The position numbers were made by a program, and so were the translations under genes. 64,000 nt of DNA from Phenylobacterium sp. (GTDB lineage Bacteria; Pseudomonadota; Alphaproteobacteria; Caulobacterales; Caulobacteraceae), in contig NZ_SCVD01000019.1 in the NCBI RefSeq assembly GCF_004297125.1, forward strand, positions 186,001-250,000, in the 5' to 3' direction. Under the pieces are notes generated by a model. It was given only the letters and a program-made list of their open reading frames with translations, did not search any database and was not told the origin of the DNA. Below are positions 51,573 to 64,000 of the stretch, in pieces. Within the stretch, counting starts at the first letter, position 1; each line of letters opens with the position of its first letter.

Positions 51573-51708
51573 TCCAGGCGATCTCTTCGGTGGCCGCGAA
51601 TGCAGCTTTGGGTGGTGTTCTCGAAAGTAGCGTCCCAGGCGGGAATCCGGCCAACTAATCTTAACTTGGTTCACCTAGGCTTCGAACCCGTTGAGTTCGA
51701 GCCTCCCC

Positions 51709-53952
<2,244 letters not shown>

Positions 53953-54007
53953 CGTTCGAATTTTTCGCCAACGTCGTTGACGGCCTGTTCACCATGTCAG
54001 ACCGAAA

Positions 54008-54012
54008 GATTC
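54008..54012. promoter_or_regulatory. GANTC site in the ccrM leader
   Basis: GATTC is the only GANTC sequence I see in the 87-bp gap upstream of ccrM. In Caulobacter, GANTC methylation in the ccrM leader contributes to cell-cycle timed silencing. A single site does not prove the same control here. No clear CtrA box (TTAA-N7-TTAA) was seen in this gap. Confidence 0.4.
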
Positions 54013-54030
54013 AGCCTTCTGTTGGATTGA

Positions 54031-55119
<1,089 letters not shown>

Positions 55120-55200
55120 CGTCTAGCCACATACCGGTTCTTCGGTCACCTTGACCTCAAACAAGCGTTTGGGGGCGATCGGCATGGGGCAGCGGCGGCG

Positions 55201-56355
55201 ATGAATCCGCGCGTCTTCGTGCTGACCATGGTCACCTTCGCGTTCGGGTCGGCGGCGTTCATCTTCGCCGGCCTGCTCGAGACGATGGCCGCGGACCTGG
55301 GCGTCTCGACCGCGGTCGCGGGCCAGCTGCAGACCGCCTATGTCCTGACCTCGGCCGTGCTCGGACCGGTGGCCGCCCATGTGCTGGCGCGGTTCGATCG
55401 GCGGCTGGTGGTGCTGGCGGGGCTCAGCTTCGGCCTGTTGCTGCACCTGGCCTGCGCCTTCACGCCGAACTTCGAGACCTTGCTGGGGCTGCGCGGCCTC
55501 GCGGGACTGGCGGGCGCCATGTCGGGCCCGGCGGCCAGTGTGGCGGCGGCCTCGATGGTTCCCCCGGAGCGGCGCGGATCGGCGCTCGCGATGGTGGCGG
55601 GCGGCATGACCCTGGCCTTCGTGCTGGGCATTCCGATGGGCAGCGTCGTGGGCTCGATCTTCGGCTGGCGCGCCACCTTCCTGTTCGCCGCCCTGCTCTC
55701 GGCCTCGGCCCTGGTGGCGGTGACCTTCTTCCTGCCGCCGGTCCCGGCGCCGGCGAAGCGCGAGGGCGGCACGGTTCCGGTCCACGCGATCTGGCCCCTG
55801 TACCTCACCACCTTTCTGGTGTTCGCGGCCAACATGACCCTCAACCTCTACATCGCCCCGGTGGTGCGGGTGGGGGCGGGCGTGACCGGCGCCGGCGTGG
55901 GCGCCTTCCAGGCGATGATCGGCCTGGGCTCCATCGCGGGACTGTGGCTCGGCGGCCGCGCCGCGGACCGCGACGTGGGCAAGGCCTGGATCATGCAGGG
56001 CTTCGCGATCCAGGGGGTGGCCATGGCCCTGCACTTCGCCGCCACGCACCACGCCCTTCCGCCCGGCCTGCCCAGCCAGTTCCTGGTGGCCCTGGCGATC
56101 TTCGTGGCGGCCACGGCGCTGTTCTCGATCACGCCGGTGATCCAGGCGCGGCTGATCCACATGACCGACGGCGCGCCGGTGGCGCTGGCGCTGAACGGCT
56201 CGGTTATCGCGGTGGGCCAGGCGCTGGGTTCCGCGGCCGGCGGAGCGTCGCTGGCGGCCTGGGGCGTGCCGGCGATCCCGGCCACGGCGCTGGTCCTGTC
56301 GTTGACCGGCTTCGCGATCCTCAGCGTCGCCTTCCCGCGAAAGGCCCGTAGCTAA
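55201..56355 (+). CDS. Major facilitator superfamily transporter
   Basis: The 384-residue protein has 12 predicted hydrophobic segments in two halves with the MFS fold. The N-terminal half has the motif-A-like loop between helices 2 and 3 (HVLARFDRR), and the PPERRGSALAMVAGG segment follows. The substrate cannot be predicted; similar proteins of the drug/arabinose efflux group pump sugars or drugs. The start is at ATG 55201; nothing certain precedes it. It is 81 bp after ccrM and converges with mutY, whose stop overlaps its own. Confidence 0.88.
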   Translation: MNPRVFVLTMVTFAFGSAAFIFAGLLETMAADLGVSTAVAGQLQTAYVLTSAVLGPVAAHVLARFDRRLVVLAGLSFGLLLHLACAFTPNFETLLGLRGLAGLAGAMSGPAASVAAASMVPPERRGSALAMVAGGMTLAFVLGIPMGSVVGSIFGWRATFLFAALLSASALVAVTFFLPPVPAPAKREGGTVPVHAIWPLYLTTFLVFAANMTLNLYIAPVVRVGAGVTGAGVGAFQAMIGLGSIAGLWLGGRAADRDVGKAWIMQGFAIQGVAMALHFAATHHALPPGLPSQFLVALAIFVAATALFSITPVIQARLIHMTDGAPVALALNGSVIAVGQALGSAAGGASLAAWGVPAIPATALVLSLTGFAILSVAFPRKARS

Positions 56356-57404
56356 AGCAGGTTCGCGAGCCCCGCGCGGGCGGCCTTGAGGAACACGCTG
56401 GGCAGGGCGTCCAGGTCGCGGCGCGGGCTCCAGATCACATCCTCCGCGTCGCCCTCAGCCCGCAGGAGCTGGAGCGTCAGGGTGAAGTGGGTGAAGCCGT
56501 GCTCCACCTCGCCCACCCCGCGCCAGGCGGCGTCGGCCGGCGCATCCCGGATCGCCTCGTCGTTGCACCAGCGGGCGGCGCGCCACTCGCTGGTGGGCAG
56601 GGCCAGCATGCCGCCCAGCAGGCCTCGGGGCGGGCGGCGCACGAGGGCCACTTGGTCGCCACGGGTCAGGACGTAGGCCACCCCGTAGCGGTGCGGCCGT
56701 TCGGCCTTGGCGGTCTTGCGGGGATAGGTTTCCGGCGCGCCCGTCGCCAGCGCCGCGCAGTGTTCCGACACCGGGCAGCGGTCGCAGAGCGGCGCCTTGG
56801 GCCGGCAGACGGTCGCGCCCAGGTCCATCAGCGCCTGGGCCCAGTCGCCGGGGCGGTCGTCGCGGACCAGGGCGGCGGCCAGGCGCTTCAGCTCCGGCTT
56901 GGCGTCCGGCAGGGGCTGTTCCACGGCGAACAGGCGGGACATGACCCGTTCCACGTTGCCGTCCACGACGTTGGTGGGCAGGTCGAAGGCGATCGCGCCG
57001 ACCGCGGCGGCCGTGTAGGGGCCCAGGCCCGGCAGGCCGCGAAGACCTTCCTCGGTGTCAGGGAAGACGCCGCCGTGCCCGCTGGCGACCGCACGGGCGC
57101 AGGCCAGCAGGTTGCGGGCGCGGGCGTAGTAGCCAAGCCCCGCCCACGCGGCCATCACCTCGCCATCCGCCTCGTCCGCCAGCGCGGTGACGGTCGGCCA
57201 GCGGGCGGTGAACTTCAGGAAGTAGGGCGTGGCGTGCGGCACGGTGGTCTGCTGCAGCATCACCTCCGACAGCCACACCCGGTAGGGATCGGCCCGCACG
57301 CCCGCGGCATGGTCGGCCGGCCCCACGCGCCAGGGCAGGTCGCGGGCGCCTGCGTCATACCAGGCGAGGAGCTGGGCGCGGAGGGTGTCCGGGGTCACGC
57401 GCAC
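56352..57404 (-). CDS. mutY: A/G-specific adenine glycosylase
   Basis: MutY removes adenine mispaired with 8-oxoguanine. The 350-residue protein has catalytic Glu47 in LSEVMLQQTTV and the helix-hairpin-helix GLPGLGPYTAAA near residue 120. The catalytic Asp is in NVVDGNVERV, and the Fe-S cluster motif (CRPKAPLC, CPVSEHC) holds four cysteines with spacing C-x6-C-x2-C-x5-C. The Nudix-like C-terminal domain that recognises 8-oxoG lies at about residues 230-345. The start is GTG at 57404 (or 57398). It is divergent from the dciA-like gene, 38 bp away. Confidence 0.94.
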   Translation of the reverse strand: MRVTPDTLRAQLLAWYDAGARDLPWRVGPADHAAGVRADPYRVWLSEVMLQQTTVPHATPYFLKFTARWPTVTALADEADGEVMAAWAGLGYYARARNLLACARAVASGHGGVFPDTEEGLRGLPGLGPYTAAAVGAIAFDLPTNVVDGNVERVMSRLFAVEQPLPDAKPELKRLAAALVRDDRPGDWAQALMDLGATVCRPKAPLCDRCPVSEHCAALATGAPETYPRKTAKAERPHRYGVAYVLTRGDQVALVRRPPRGLLGGMLALPTSEWRAARWCNDEAIRDAPADAAWRGVGEVEHGFTHFTLTLQLLRAEGDAEDVIWSPRRDLDALPSVFLKAARAGLANLL

Positions 57405-57442
57405 CGCCTACCATCCCCGCCGGCCGCGCGGTAGAAGGAGAC

Positions 57443-57982
57443 ATGGCCCGCCAGCTCCCGACCAAAGAGGAAGCGCTTCTGATCCTCGCGCGGAAGCGGA
57501 CGCGGCCGCCGTTCCGGCCCGCGCCGCCGGCGGGCCGGGCGCTGAACCGGCTCATGAAGGATCTGGACGCCAAGTATGGCCAGGGCTCCGGGGCGCTGAC
57601 CGCCCGCTGGCGCGAGGTGGTCGGCCCGGAGGTCGCGCGGCGGACCGAGCCGGTGAAGCTGGTGCGCGGCCGCAACGGGGGGCCGTCCTCGCTGGAGATT
57701 CGGGTGGCGGGGCCCGCCGCCGCGATCATTCAGCACCAGGCCCACGACATCCTGGCCCGCGTGAACCTCTTCCTGGGGCCGGACGCCGTGCAGAAGCTGC
57801 GGATCGTGCAGGGGCCGCTGCATCGCGCGCCCGAACCGCCGCCGCGCCGCCGCGCCGCGCCGCTGAACGCGGCCGCGGAAGCGAGGCTGGCGCAGGGGCT
57901 TGCGGACGCGCCGGAGGGCAAGCTGAAGGACGCGCTGCTGGCGCTCGGCCGCGGCGTGCTGAAGCGCAACGGCCAAGGTTGA
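57443..57982 (+). CDS. DciA-like protein (DUF721)
   Basis: The 179-residue protein belongs to the DUF721 family, the N-terminal KH-like domain of DciA, which loads the DnaB helicase in bacteria lacking DnaC. The DUF721 core spans about residues 30-125 (LNRLMKDLDAKYG, LTARWREVVGPEVARRTEPVKLVRG, LEIRVAGPAAAIIQHQAHDIL). The remaining Pro/Arg-rich tail is variable. The neighbours mutY, dsbA-like and smc are the standard alphaproteobacterial context. Role in replication is inferred from family. The ATG at 57443 follows GGAG. Confidence 0.87.
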   Translation: MARQLPTKEEALLILARKRTRPPFRPAPPAGRALNRLMKDLDAKYGQGSGALTARWREVVGPEVARRTEPVKLVRGRNGGPSSLEIRVAGPAAAIIQHQAHDILARVNLFLGPDAVQKLRIVQGPLHRAPEPPPRRRAAPLNAAAEARLAQGLADAPEGKLKDALLALGRGVLKRNGQG

Positions 57983-58098
57983 CACATATCCGCCGCGGTC
58001 CCATCGGCATGTGCCGCCGCCGCCCTCACGCGGGGGTTGCTTGGGGCGCGGGGGAATCGCGCTTTAATCCTTCGTTCAGAACTACCGGAAGGTTTTCG

Positions 58099-58719
58099 AT
58101 GTCGATCCTCAGCCGCCGTCTCCTGATGGTCGCCGCCGCCGCGGGAGCGGCCCTGACGCTGGCCAGCTGCAACAAGGCCGGGGGTGGCGCGGCCACCGAC
58201 GAGGCCATGACCATGGGCAAGGCCGACGCGCCGGTGGTGATCGAGGAATATGCCTCGACCACCTGCAGCCACTGCGGCCGCTTCGCAACCGAGGTCTTCC
58301 CGGCCTTCAAGGCCAAGTACATCGACACCGGCAAGGTGAAGTGGACGTACCACGAGTTCCTGACGCCACCGGAGGCCGTGGCCGCCGCCGGCGTGCTGGT
58401 CGCCCGCTGCGCCGGCAAGGACAAGTATTTCAGCGTCATCGACGCCCTCTTCCATAGCCAGGAAGAGATGTATCGGACCGGCGACGCGCGCGGCACGCTG
58501 CTGAAGGTGGCCCAGTCGGCGGGCATGACCGAGGCCCAGTTCAACGCCTGCGTCCAGGACGAAGCCGCGGCCAAGGCGCTGAACGCCCGGGTCGAGAAGG
58601 CGCAAAAGGACCGCAACATCAGCTCGACCCCGACCTTCTTCGTCAACGGCAAGAAGCTGAAGGAAGGCGAGCTCAGCATGGCCGAGTTGGAAGCCGCGGT
58701 CGCCGGGGCCGGCAAGTAG
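58099..58719 (+). CDS. DsbA-family thiol-disulfide oxidoreductase, lipoprotein-type
   Basis: The 206-residue protein has a lipoprotein-like signal peptide (LASC at residues 21-24), so it should be anchored at the outer face of the inner membrane. The active site is CSHC (Cys56, Cys59). The cis-Pro motif is SSTPTFF near residue 178. Two further cysteines (near residues 92 and 142) could interact. It is followed after 2 bp by a second DsbA-like gene without lipobox. Two DsbA genes before smc are common in Caulobacterales. Partner DsbB is not encoded here. Confidence 0.9.
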   Translation: MSILSRRLLMVAAAAGAALTLASCNKAGGGAATDEAMTMGKADAPVVIEEYASTTCSHCGRFATEVFPAFKAKYIDTGKVKWTYHEFLTPPEAVAAAGVLVARCAGKDKYFSVIDALFHSQEEMYRTGDARGTLLKVAQSAGMTEAQFNACVQDEAAAKALNARVEKAQKDRNISSTPTFFVNGKKLKEGELSMAELEAAVAGAGK

Positions 58720-58721
58720 CC

Positions 58722-59357
58722 ATGGGCGCCCTGACCCGCCGCGCCGCCGTCCTGACCGCCGCCGCCGTCGCGGCGGCCGGCGTGGCTGCGCCCGCCTGGG
58801 CCCAGTACAAGGCGGCCCCCGGCGACATGAGCCTGGGCAGCCCCAAGGCGCCGATCCAGGTGGTCGAGTACCTGTCGCTTACCTGCCCGCACTGCGCGCA
58901 CTTCCACGCCGACGTCTTCCCGGCCTTCAAGGCCAAGTACATCGACACCGGCCGGGTCCATTTCACGATCCGCGAACTGCTGACCGCCCCGGCCCAGGTG
59001 GCGGCGGCGGGCTTCCTGCTGGCGCGCTGCAACGGCGGGAAGGACTACTTCCAGGTCGTCGACGAGGTGTTCAAAAGCCAGTCCCGCTGGCAGGGCGGCC
59101 AGATCAAGCCGATCTTCCTGGAGATCGCCAAGAAGCACGGCCTGACCGAGGCCCAGTTCGAGGCCTGCATCACTGACGAGAAGGCACAGGAGGATCTCCA
59201 GAAGCGTCTGGAATACGCCACGGGGACCGACAAGGTCACCGGCACGCCCACCTTCTTCGTCAACGGGGTGATGCTGCCCAACGCCGAGGTTCCGACCCTG
59301 GCCGACCTCGACGCGGCCATCGCCAAGGCCGCCAAACCCGCTGGGGGGAGGCGCTAA
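58722..59357 (+). CDS. DsbA-family thiol-disulfide oxidoreductase
   Basis: The 211-residue protein has a signal peptide cleaved after PAWA (about residue 27) and a DsbA-like thioredoxin domain with CPHC active site (Cys55, Cys58). The cis-Pro motif is TGTPTFF. It is a paralogue of the lipoprotein DsbA encoded 2 bp upstream; shared segments are [13 protein letters not shown] and the terminal TPTFFVNG. It is probably soluble in the periplasm and makes or reshuffles disulfides. The ATG at 58722 is close behind the stop of the upstream gene. Confidence 0.92.
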   Translation: MGALTRRAAVLTAAAVAAAGVAAPAWAQYKAAPGDMSLGSPKAPIQVVEYLSLTCPHCAHFHADVFPAFKAKYIDTGRVHFTIRELLTAPAQVAAAGFLLARCNGGKDYFQVVDEVFKSQSRWQGGQIKPIFLEIAKKHGLTEAQFEACITDEKAQEDLQKRLEYATGTDKVTGTPTFFVNGVMLPNAEVPTLADLDAAIAKAAKPAGGRR

Positions 59358-59362
59358 CGGCC

Positions 59363-62300
59363 GTGCACTTCCAGCGCCTCAGGCTCGCGGGCTTCAAGTC
59401 CTTCGTCGATCCGACCGAGTTCCGGATCGAGCCAGGACTCACGGGCATCGTCGGGCCGAACGGCTGCGGGAAGTCGAATCTGCTCGAGGCGCTGCGGTGG
59501 GTGATGGGCGCCAATTCCGCCAAGGCCATGCGGGCCGGCGGGATGGACGACGTGATCTTCGCCGGCGCCGCCAACCGGCCGGGCCGCAACCACGCCGAAG
59601 TCTCCCTCACCATCGACAATTCCGAGCGGCGCGCGCCGCCGGCCTTCAACGACCACCCGGTGATCGAGGTGGTCCGGCGGATCGATAAGGGCGCGGGGTC
59701 CACCTACAAGATCAACGGCCGTGAGGTGCGCGCCCGGGATGTCCAGCTTCTCTTCGCGGACGCCTCCACGGGCTCGAACTCGCCGGCGCTGGTGCGCCAG
59801 GGCCAGATCTCCGAGCTGATCGCCGCCAAGCCGCAGAACCGCCGACTGATCCTGGAAGAGGCCGCCGGCGTCTCCGGCCTGCATTCGCGTCGGCACGAGG
59901 CGGAGCTGCGGCTGCGGGCGGCCGACGCCAATCTCACCCGCCTGGACGACGTGGCCCAGGAGCTGGAGGCCAACCTCGGGCGGCTGAAGCGCGAGGCGCG
60001 GCAGGCCGAGCGATACAAGCGCCTCTCGGCCGAGATCCGGGCGCTGCAGGGCGCCGTGCTCTACGCCAAGTGGGCCGAGGCCAAGACGGCCGCCGAGCGG
60101 CTGGTGAACGAGACCCAGGCGGCGATCCGCGCCGTCGAGGAGACCGCCCGGGCCGCGGCGACCGCCACGACGCGGGCGGCGCAGGCCGAGGCCGCGCTGA
60201 AGCCGCTGCGCGAGGCCGAGACCATCGCCGCCGCCATCCTGCACAAGCTGGCCATCGACAAGGATCGGCTGGAACGGGAGGAGGAGGCGCACGCCGCCGA
60301 ACTCGCCCGCCTGACCGGCGACCTGGAGCGGATCGACGCCGACCGCGCCCGCGAGGCCCACATCACCGAGGACGCCGAGGTCGCCCTGAAGCGGCTGGCC
60401 GATGACCTGGAGGCGCTGCAGGGTCAGATCGCCGCCGCGCCGGAACGGGGCCCCGAGCTGGAAGCCGCCGCAAAGGCCGCCGAGGTCGCCCGCGCGGCCG
60501 CCGACGCCGAAGTCGAGCGCCTGGCCGGCGAACTGGCCGCCCAGGAGGCCCAGCGCCGCGCGGCGCGCGCGCGAGTCGAAGAAGCCCAGACCCGCGTCGC
60601 CCGCACCCGCCGCGCGCTGGACCAGGCCCGGCACGAGCGCGAGGCCCTGGGGCCGGCCGTCAACCCGCAGGCCGCCGCCGCGCGAGCGGCCCTGGCCGAG
60701 GCCGAGGCCGCTCTGGCCGCCGCCCGCGCCGCCCTGGACGCCGCCGAGGACGAACGCGCCAAGGCCAACGAGGCCGAAGGCGTCGCCCGGGAGGCGGCGC
60801 GCAAGCTGGAGGAACAGCTCGGCCGTCTGACCGCGGAGGCCCGCGCCCTGGCGGGGCTGGTCGCCCAGGCCAAGCGCGGCGGCTTCGCGCCGGCCCTGGA
60901 TTCCGTTTCCCCGGACCGCGGCTACGAGAAGGCGCTCGCCGCCGCGTTCGGCGATGATCTCGACGCGTCGCTCGATCCCGCGGCCCCGTCCTACTGGGGC
61001 GGCCGCGAGGCGCCGGCTCCCACGTGGCCCGACGGCGCGACGCCGCTGGGGCCCCTGGTGAAGGTGCCGGCTGTCCTCGCGGCTCGCCTCGCCTATGTCG
61101 CCCTGGTGGACCGCGCCGACGGCGACCGCCTGCAGAAGGCGCTGCCGCCCGGCGGCCGGCTGGTTTCGCGGGAGGGCGATCTCTGGCGCTGGGACGGCTT
61201 CACCGCGCGGGCCGACGCGCCCAAACCCGCGGCCGTCCGGCTGGAACAGAAGACCCGGCTGGCCGAGGTCGAGACCGAGATCGAGAAGCTGGAGCCCCGG
61301 GCCAAGGCCGCGCGGGAGGCCGCCACTGCCGCCATGGCCCGCGTGCGCGCCGCCGACGAGACGCTTCGCACCGCCCGGCGCGAGCCGCCGGCGCTGGAGC
61401 AGCGCACGGCCCAGGCCCGAATCGCCCTGGAGCGCTTCGACCGTGAGGCCGCCCTGAAAGAAGCGCGCGCCGCCTCGCTGGACGATCTGATCGGCCGCTT
61501 CGAGGTCGAGATGGCCGAGCACGAGGCCCAGCTCGCCACCGTCACCGCCGAGGCGGGCGGCGAGGGCGAGGCCGGTGATCTGGCCGAACACCTGGCCGCC
61601 GCCCGCGCCGCCGCGGGTCCCGCCCGCGAGGCCGCCGCCCAGGCGCGCGCGGCCTACGAGATGGAGATCCGCGAGCGGGATGGCCGGGCCCGGCGCCTGG
61701 AGACCCTGACCCGCGAGCACGACGACTGGATCCGCCGCTCGGGCGCCGCGACGAAGCGGGTGGCGCAACTGGAGGAGGCGCGGGCCAAGGCCCACGCCGC
61801 GCTCGTCGCCGCCCAGGATGCGCCGTCGACCCTGGAGACCCGCAAGGCCGATCTGATGGACGAGCTGGCCGCGGCCGAGGCCCGCCGCGCCAAGACCTCG
61901 GACGCGCTGGCCGCCGCCGAGCATGAGCGGGCCGAGGCCGACCGCGGCCTGCGGGCGTCCGAAGCCGCAGCCTCCGAAGCCCGCGAAGTGCGGGCGAGCC
62001 TCTCGGCCCACGCCGAGGCGGCCGTCCAGCGGCTGAAGGAGGTCTCCGAGAACATCCGCGAGGCCGCGAAGATGGAGCCCGACGAGCTGGCGAAGAAGCT
62101 GGCCGACGAGGCGGTGGCGATTCCCTCCGACGCCGACGGCATGGAGGCCCACCTCTTCAACCTGGAGCGCCAGCGCGAGGGCATCGGCCCGGTGAACCTG
62201 CGCGCGGAGGAAGAGGCGGGAGAGCTGGCCGCCCGCCTTGAGACCATGAACGTCGAACGCGCCGACCTGACCGGGGCCATCGCGCGCCTGCGCCAGGGGA

Positions 62301-62806
62301 TCGACGAGCTGAACCACGAGGGCCGCGAGCGCCTGACGGCCGCCTTCGGCACCATCAACGAGCACTTCAAGACCCTGTTCTCGGCGCTCTTCCAGGGCGG
62401 TCAGGCCGAGCTGAGACTGGTCGAATCGGACGACCCGCTGGAGGCCGGCCTGGAGATCTACGCCTGCCCGCCCGGCAAGCGGATGGCGACCATGAGCCTG
62501 ATGAGCGGTGGCGAGCAGGCGCTGACCGCCTCGGCCCTGATCTTCGCCGTCTTCCTCGCCCAGCCGGCGCCGATCTGCGTCCTGGACGAGGTGGACGCGC
62601 CGCTGGACGACGCCAACGTCGACCGCTTCTGCAACATGGTCGACGAGATGTGCCGCCGCACCGAGACCCGCTTCATCGTCATCACCCACAACCCGGTGAC
62701 CATGGCCCGGACGGATCGGCTGTTCGGCGTGACCATGGCCGAGCGGGGCGTGTCGCAACTGGTGTCCGTCGATCTGCGGCAAGCCGAGGCGATGGCGGCC
62801 CAGTGA
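59363..62806 (+). CDS. smc: Chromosome segregation protein SMC
   Basis: SMC forms the condensin-like ring with ScpA and ScpB that organises the chromosome. The 1147-residue protein has the full architecture. Walker A is at residues about 32-40 ([14 protein letters not shown]), followed by two long coiled coils of Ala/Glu/Arg-rich repeats. The hinge is near residues 505-630 ([19 protein letters not shown]). The ABC signature is [11 protein letters not shown] and Walker B is [13 protein letters not shown]. The start is GTG at 59363, five bases after the preceding stop. Size is within the usual 1,150-1,200 range. It ends the mutY-dsbA-smc block. Confidence 0.97.
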   Translation: MHFQRLRLAGFKSFVDPTEFRIEPGLTGIVGPNGCGKSNLLEALRWVMGANSAKAMRAGGMDDVIFAGAANRPGRNHAEVSLTIDNSERRAPPAFNDHPVIEVVRRIDKGAGSTYKINGREVRARDVQLLFADASTGSNSPALVRQGQISELIAAKPQNRRLILEEAAGVSGLHSRRHEAELRLRAADANLTRLDDVAQELEANLGRLKREARQAERYKRLSAEIRALQGAVLYAKWAEAKTAAERLVNETQAAIRAVEETARAAATATTRAAQAEAALKPLREAETIAAAILHKLAIDKDRLEREEEAHAAELARLTGDLERIDADRAREAHITEDAEVALKRLADDLEALQGQIAAAPERGPELEAAAKAAEVARAAADAEVERLAGELAAQEAQRRAARARVEEAQTRVARTRRALDQARHEREALGPAVNPQAAAARAALAEAEAALAAARAALDAAEDERAKANEAEGVAREAARKLEEQLGRLTAEARALAGLVAQAKRGGFAPALDSVSPDRGYEKALAAAFGDDLDASLDPAAPSYWGGREAPAPTWPDGATPLGPLVKVPAVLAARLAYVALVDRADGDRLQKALPPGGRLVSREGDLWRWDGFTARADAPKPAAVRLEQKTRLAEVETEIEKLEPRAKAAREAATAAMARVRAADETLRTARREPPALEQRTAQARIALERFDREAALKEARAASLDDLIGRFEVEMAEHEAQLATVTAEAGGEGEAGDLAEHLAAARAAAGPAREAAAQARAAYEMEIRERDGRARRLETLTREHDDWIRRSGAATKRVAQLEEARAKAHAALVAAQDAPSTLETRKADLMDELAAAEARRAKTSDALAAAEHERAEADRGLRASEAAASEAREVRASLSAHAEAAVQRLKEVSENIREAAKMEPDELAKKLADEAVAIPSDADGMEAHLFNLERQREGIGPVNLRAEEEAGELAARLETMNVERADLTGAIARLRQGIDELNHEGRERLTAAFGTINEHFKTLFSALFQGGQAELRLVESDDPLEAGLEIYACPPGKRMATMSLMSGGEQALTASALIFAVFLAQPAPICVLDEVDAPLDDANVDRFCNMVDEMCRRTETRFIVITHNPVTMARTDRLFGVTMAERGVSQLVSVDLRQAEAMAAQ

Positions 62807-62886
62807 CGTAACGTCCACCTGGTCAAGCTGTCGCGGTGCGAAAAATTGTCAGCAATAACAGGCGCTTAAATGCTGGCTCACCAGCC

Positions 62887-62913
62887 TTGACGCACTGCAC
62901 ACCCATCTATAGG
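62887..62913 (+). promoter_or_regulatory. Probable housekeeping sigma promoter for the atp operon
   Basis: TTGACGC (62887-62893), 12 bases, then TCTATAGG (62906-62913) fit the Caulobacter RpoD-type pattern TTGACGS-N10-14-GCTANAWC at most key positions. It lies 63 bp before the atpI ATG in the 169-bp gap after smc. The rest of the gap shows no other clear signal; no strong terminator for smc was found. Confidence 0.6.
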
Positions 62914-62975
62914 TTCCGCGCGACCTGAAGCCCCCGCCGTGGCGGCGACGTGGCGGTCGTAAGGCCATTCCACGC

Positions 62976-63320
62976 ATGCGCCCGGATGACGAGCCGAAAG
63001 CCGAGGCGCCAAGCCTCGACCAACGGCTCGCAGCGGCGGAGGCGGCCCAGGACCGGCGGGTGAGCGGAGTCTCGCACCGGGCCATGGCGCAAGGTTACCG
63101 CTTCATCGGTGAAGTGGTTGGTGGGGTGCTGATGGGGGCCGGCTTCGGCTGGCTTTTCGATCGGTTTGCCGGCACGGGGCCATTCGGATTGGTCTTCGGG
63201 CTGCTGGCTGGCACCGGAATTTCGATCTTCATCGCGGTGCGATCCGCGGCGAAGACCACAAACGAAGAAGCGGCGAAGGCCGGGCCCCTGCCCAGCGTTC
63301 CCGATGAGGATGAGGGCTAG
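62976..63320 (+). CDS. atpI: ATP synthase F0 assembly protein AtpI
   Basis: The 114-residue protein has an N-terminal charged region, two hydrophobic segments (about residues 42-62 and 68-88) and an acidic tail (VPDEDEG). The family hallmark is YRFIGEVVGGVLMGAGFGWLFDRF near residues 42-65, with the typical GWLFDR motif. AtpI aids assembly of the c-ring of F0. It is the first gene of the F0 operon, 9 bp upstream of atpB, and its ATG follows a GC-rich leader with a likely promoter at 62887. Confidence 0.9.
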   Translation: MRPDDEPKAEAPSLDQRLAAAEAAQDRRVSGVSHRAMAQGYRFIGEVVGGVLMGAGFGWLFDRFAGTGPFGLVFGLLAGTGISIFIAVRSAAKTTNEEAAKAGPLPSVPDEDEG

Positions 63321-63329
63321 AGGACGCTA

Positions 63330-64000
63330 ATGGCGGAACAACCTGCCATCGAACCGATGCACCAGTTCCTGATCCACAAGATCTGGGACGGTCCGGTTTT
63401 CCAACTGGGCGGCCTGACCGTGGACATGTCGATCACCAATTCGGTGGCCAGCATGATCGCCGGCGCCGTGATCCTCGTGCTGTTCTTTGCCCTGACCGCC
63501 AAGGGGCAGATCGTGCCGAACCGCGCGCAGGCGACGGCCGAGGGCCTGTATAATATCGTCGACAAGGTTCTGGTGACGCCGATCATCGGCCCGGGCGGCA
63601 AGCCCTACATCCCGTACCTGTTCACGCTGTTCATGGTCATCTTGGTCCTGAACCTGATGGGCGTGGTGTTCGCCATCGGCAACCTGGGCGGCCTCAGCCT
63701 GACCTTTACGGTGACCTCGCAGCTCGCGGTGACCGCGACGCTGGCGGTGCTGACCTTCTTCAGCGTCTTCTTCCTCGGCTTCATCAAGCACGGCCCGAAG
63801 TTCCTCGGCCTGTTCGCACCCAGCGGCATGCCGCTGCCGCTGCTGATCTTCATGGTGCCGATCGAGATGATCTCCTACTTCGTGCGGCCGGTGACCCTGG
63901 CTATGCGTCTGTTCGGCAACATGCTGGGCGGCCACGTGGTGATGAGCCTGTTCGGCTCCTTCGTGGTGGCGCTGGGCCTCGTGGCGCTCTCGGGCGGCCT
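63330..64000 (+). CDS. atpB: ATP synthase F0 subunit a (3' end outside window)
   Basis: This is the N-terminal 223 residues of subunit a, the membrane stator of the F0 proton channel. It begins MAEQPAIEPMHQF and has five hydrophobic segments in the visible part. The conserved functional region RPVTLAMRLFGNMLGGH near residues 190-206 includes the essential Arg in MRLFGN. The ORF runs off the window edge without stop. Genes for c, b and other subunits presumably follow. The ATG follows CTAGAGGACGCTA, where AGAGGA is a weak ribosome binding site. Confidence 0.95.
   Translation, partial: MAEQPAIEPMHQFLIHKIWDGPVFQLGGLTVDMSITNSVASMIAGAVILVLFFALTAKGQIVPNRAQATAEGLYNIVDKVLVTPIIGPGGKPYIPYLFTLFMVILVLNLMGVVFAIGNLGGLSLTFTVTSQLAVTATLAVLTFFSVFFLGFIKHGPKFLGLFAPSGMPLPLLIFMVPIEMISYFVRPVTLAMRLFGNMLGGHVVMSLFGSFVVALGLVALSGG

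Noticed and set aside
59354..62818. Long open frame of about 1,154 codons antisense to smc
   Set aside because: It is an artefact of GC-rich third-position codon bias. The composition is Gly/Arg/Leu/Gln low complexity with no domain, while the plus-strand smc has full Walker and signature motifs.

Overview
The window is a piece of a high-GC (roughly 70%) alphaproteobacterial chromosome. It most likely comes from Caulobacterales (Caulobacter or Phenylobacterium type). The evidence is a CcrM-type GANTC methyltransferase next to rnhB, a PdeA-like GGDEF/EAL protein downstream of the cox cluster, many hybrid histidine kinases, a mutY-dciA-dsbA-dsbA-smc block, and frequent GTG starts with 1-4 nt gene overlaps. 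Genus assignment is inference. I found no rRNA, tRNA, CRISPR array, prophage or insertion sequence; this is essentially a core chromosome segment with a few accessory cassettes.

Layout. 1-4492: aa3-type cytochrome c oxidase and its assembly genes (ctaD end, ctaB, a 50-residue CoxF-position protein, ctaG, ctaE, a DUF983 protein, SURF1). These are followed without a break by thrC and an M16 peptidase (to 7145). 7142-11493: a kinase-like DHp-receiver protein without an ATPase domain, a GNAT acetyltransferase, pdeA, an AlgH/YqgE protein and a peroxiredoxin. 11494-11872 is the only gap above 300 bp; it holds one strong hairpin. 11873-15810: two PEP-CTERM proteins and a NarL-type two-component system on the minus strand. 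15903-25333: alkyladenine glycosylase, amidohydrolase, hybrid kinase, acyl-CoA dehydrogenase, YceI, a cytochrome b561-YceI fusion, Sua5/TsaC, a hypothetical protein and VapC. 25330-31480: VapB with its palindromic operator, an FAD oxidoreductase, a CHASE3 hybrid kinase, YaaA, a flavin-type split-barrel protein and a GST. Two related repeat elements sit in the convergent junctions of this stretch.

31557-37506: LysR regulator, nitronate monooxygenase-like enzyme, a YbjN-like secreted protein, an SPFH/NfeD pair, a secreted cysteine-rich five-repeat protein with a strong terminator, and a DUF1330 protein. 37503-40819: a TPP enzyme and an acyl-CoA ligase, translationally coupled. 40871-43207: a phosphatase-ADP-ribosylglycohydrolase fusion divergent from an NrtR-like Nudix regulator, with twin operator-like sites between them. 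43204-44771: an ECF42-like sigma factor with its DGPF/YCII partner. 44867-50265: serine hydrolase, dihydroorotase-like protein, heptosyltransferase-like protein, YgfZ and an alpha/beta hydrolase. 50317-55119: tag, rnhB, an MHYT hybrid kinase and ccrM. 55201-62806: MFS transporter, mutY, dciA-like gene, two DsbA-like genes and smc. 62976-64000: the start of the F0 ATP synthase operon (atpI, atpB), with a promoter of the Caulobacter housekeeping type upstream.

Functionally the window combines respiration (cox, atp), DNA maintenance (Mpg, Tag, MutY, RNase HII, CcrM, SMC, DciA) and dense signalling (four kinases, one kinase-like protein, PdeA, ECF42). The most interesting items for follow-up are the NrtR/DraG-phosphatase module with its paired operators, the ATPase-less DHp-receiver protein, the five-repeat cysteine-rich secreted protein, and the repeat elements whose ends supply stop codons to convergent genes.
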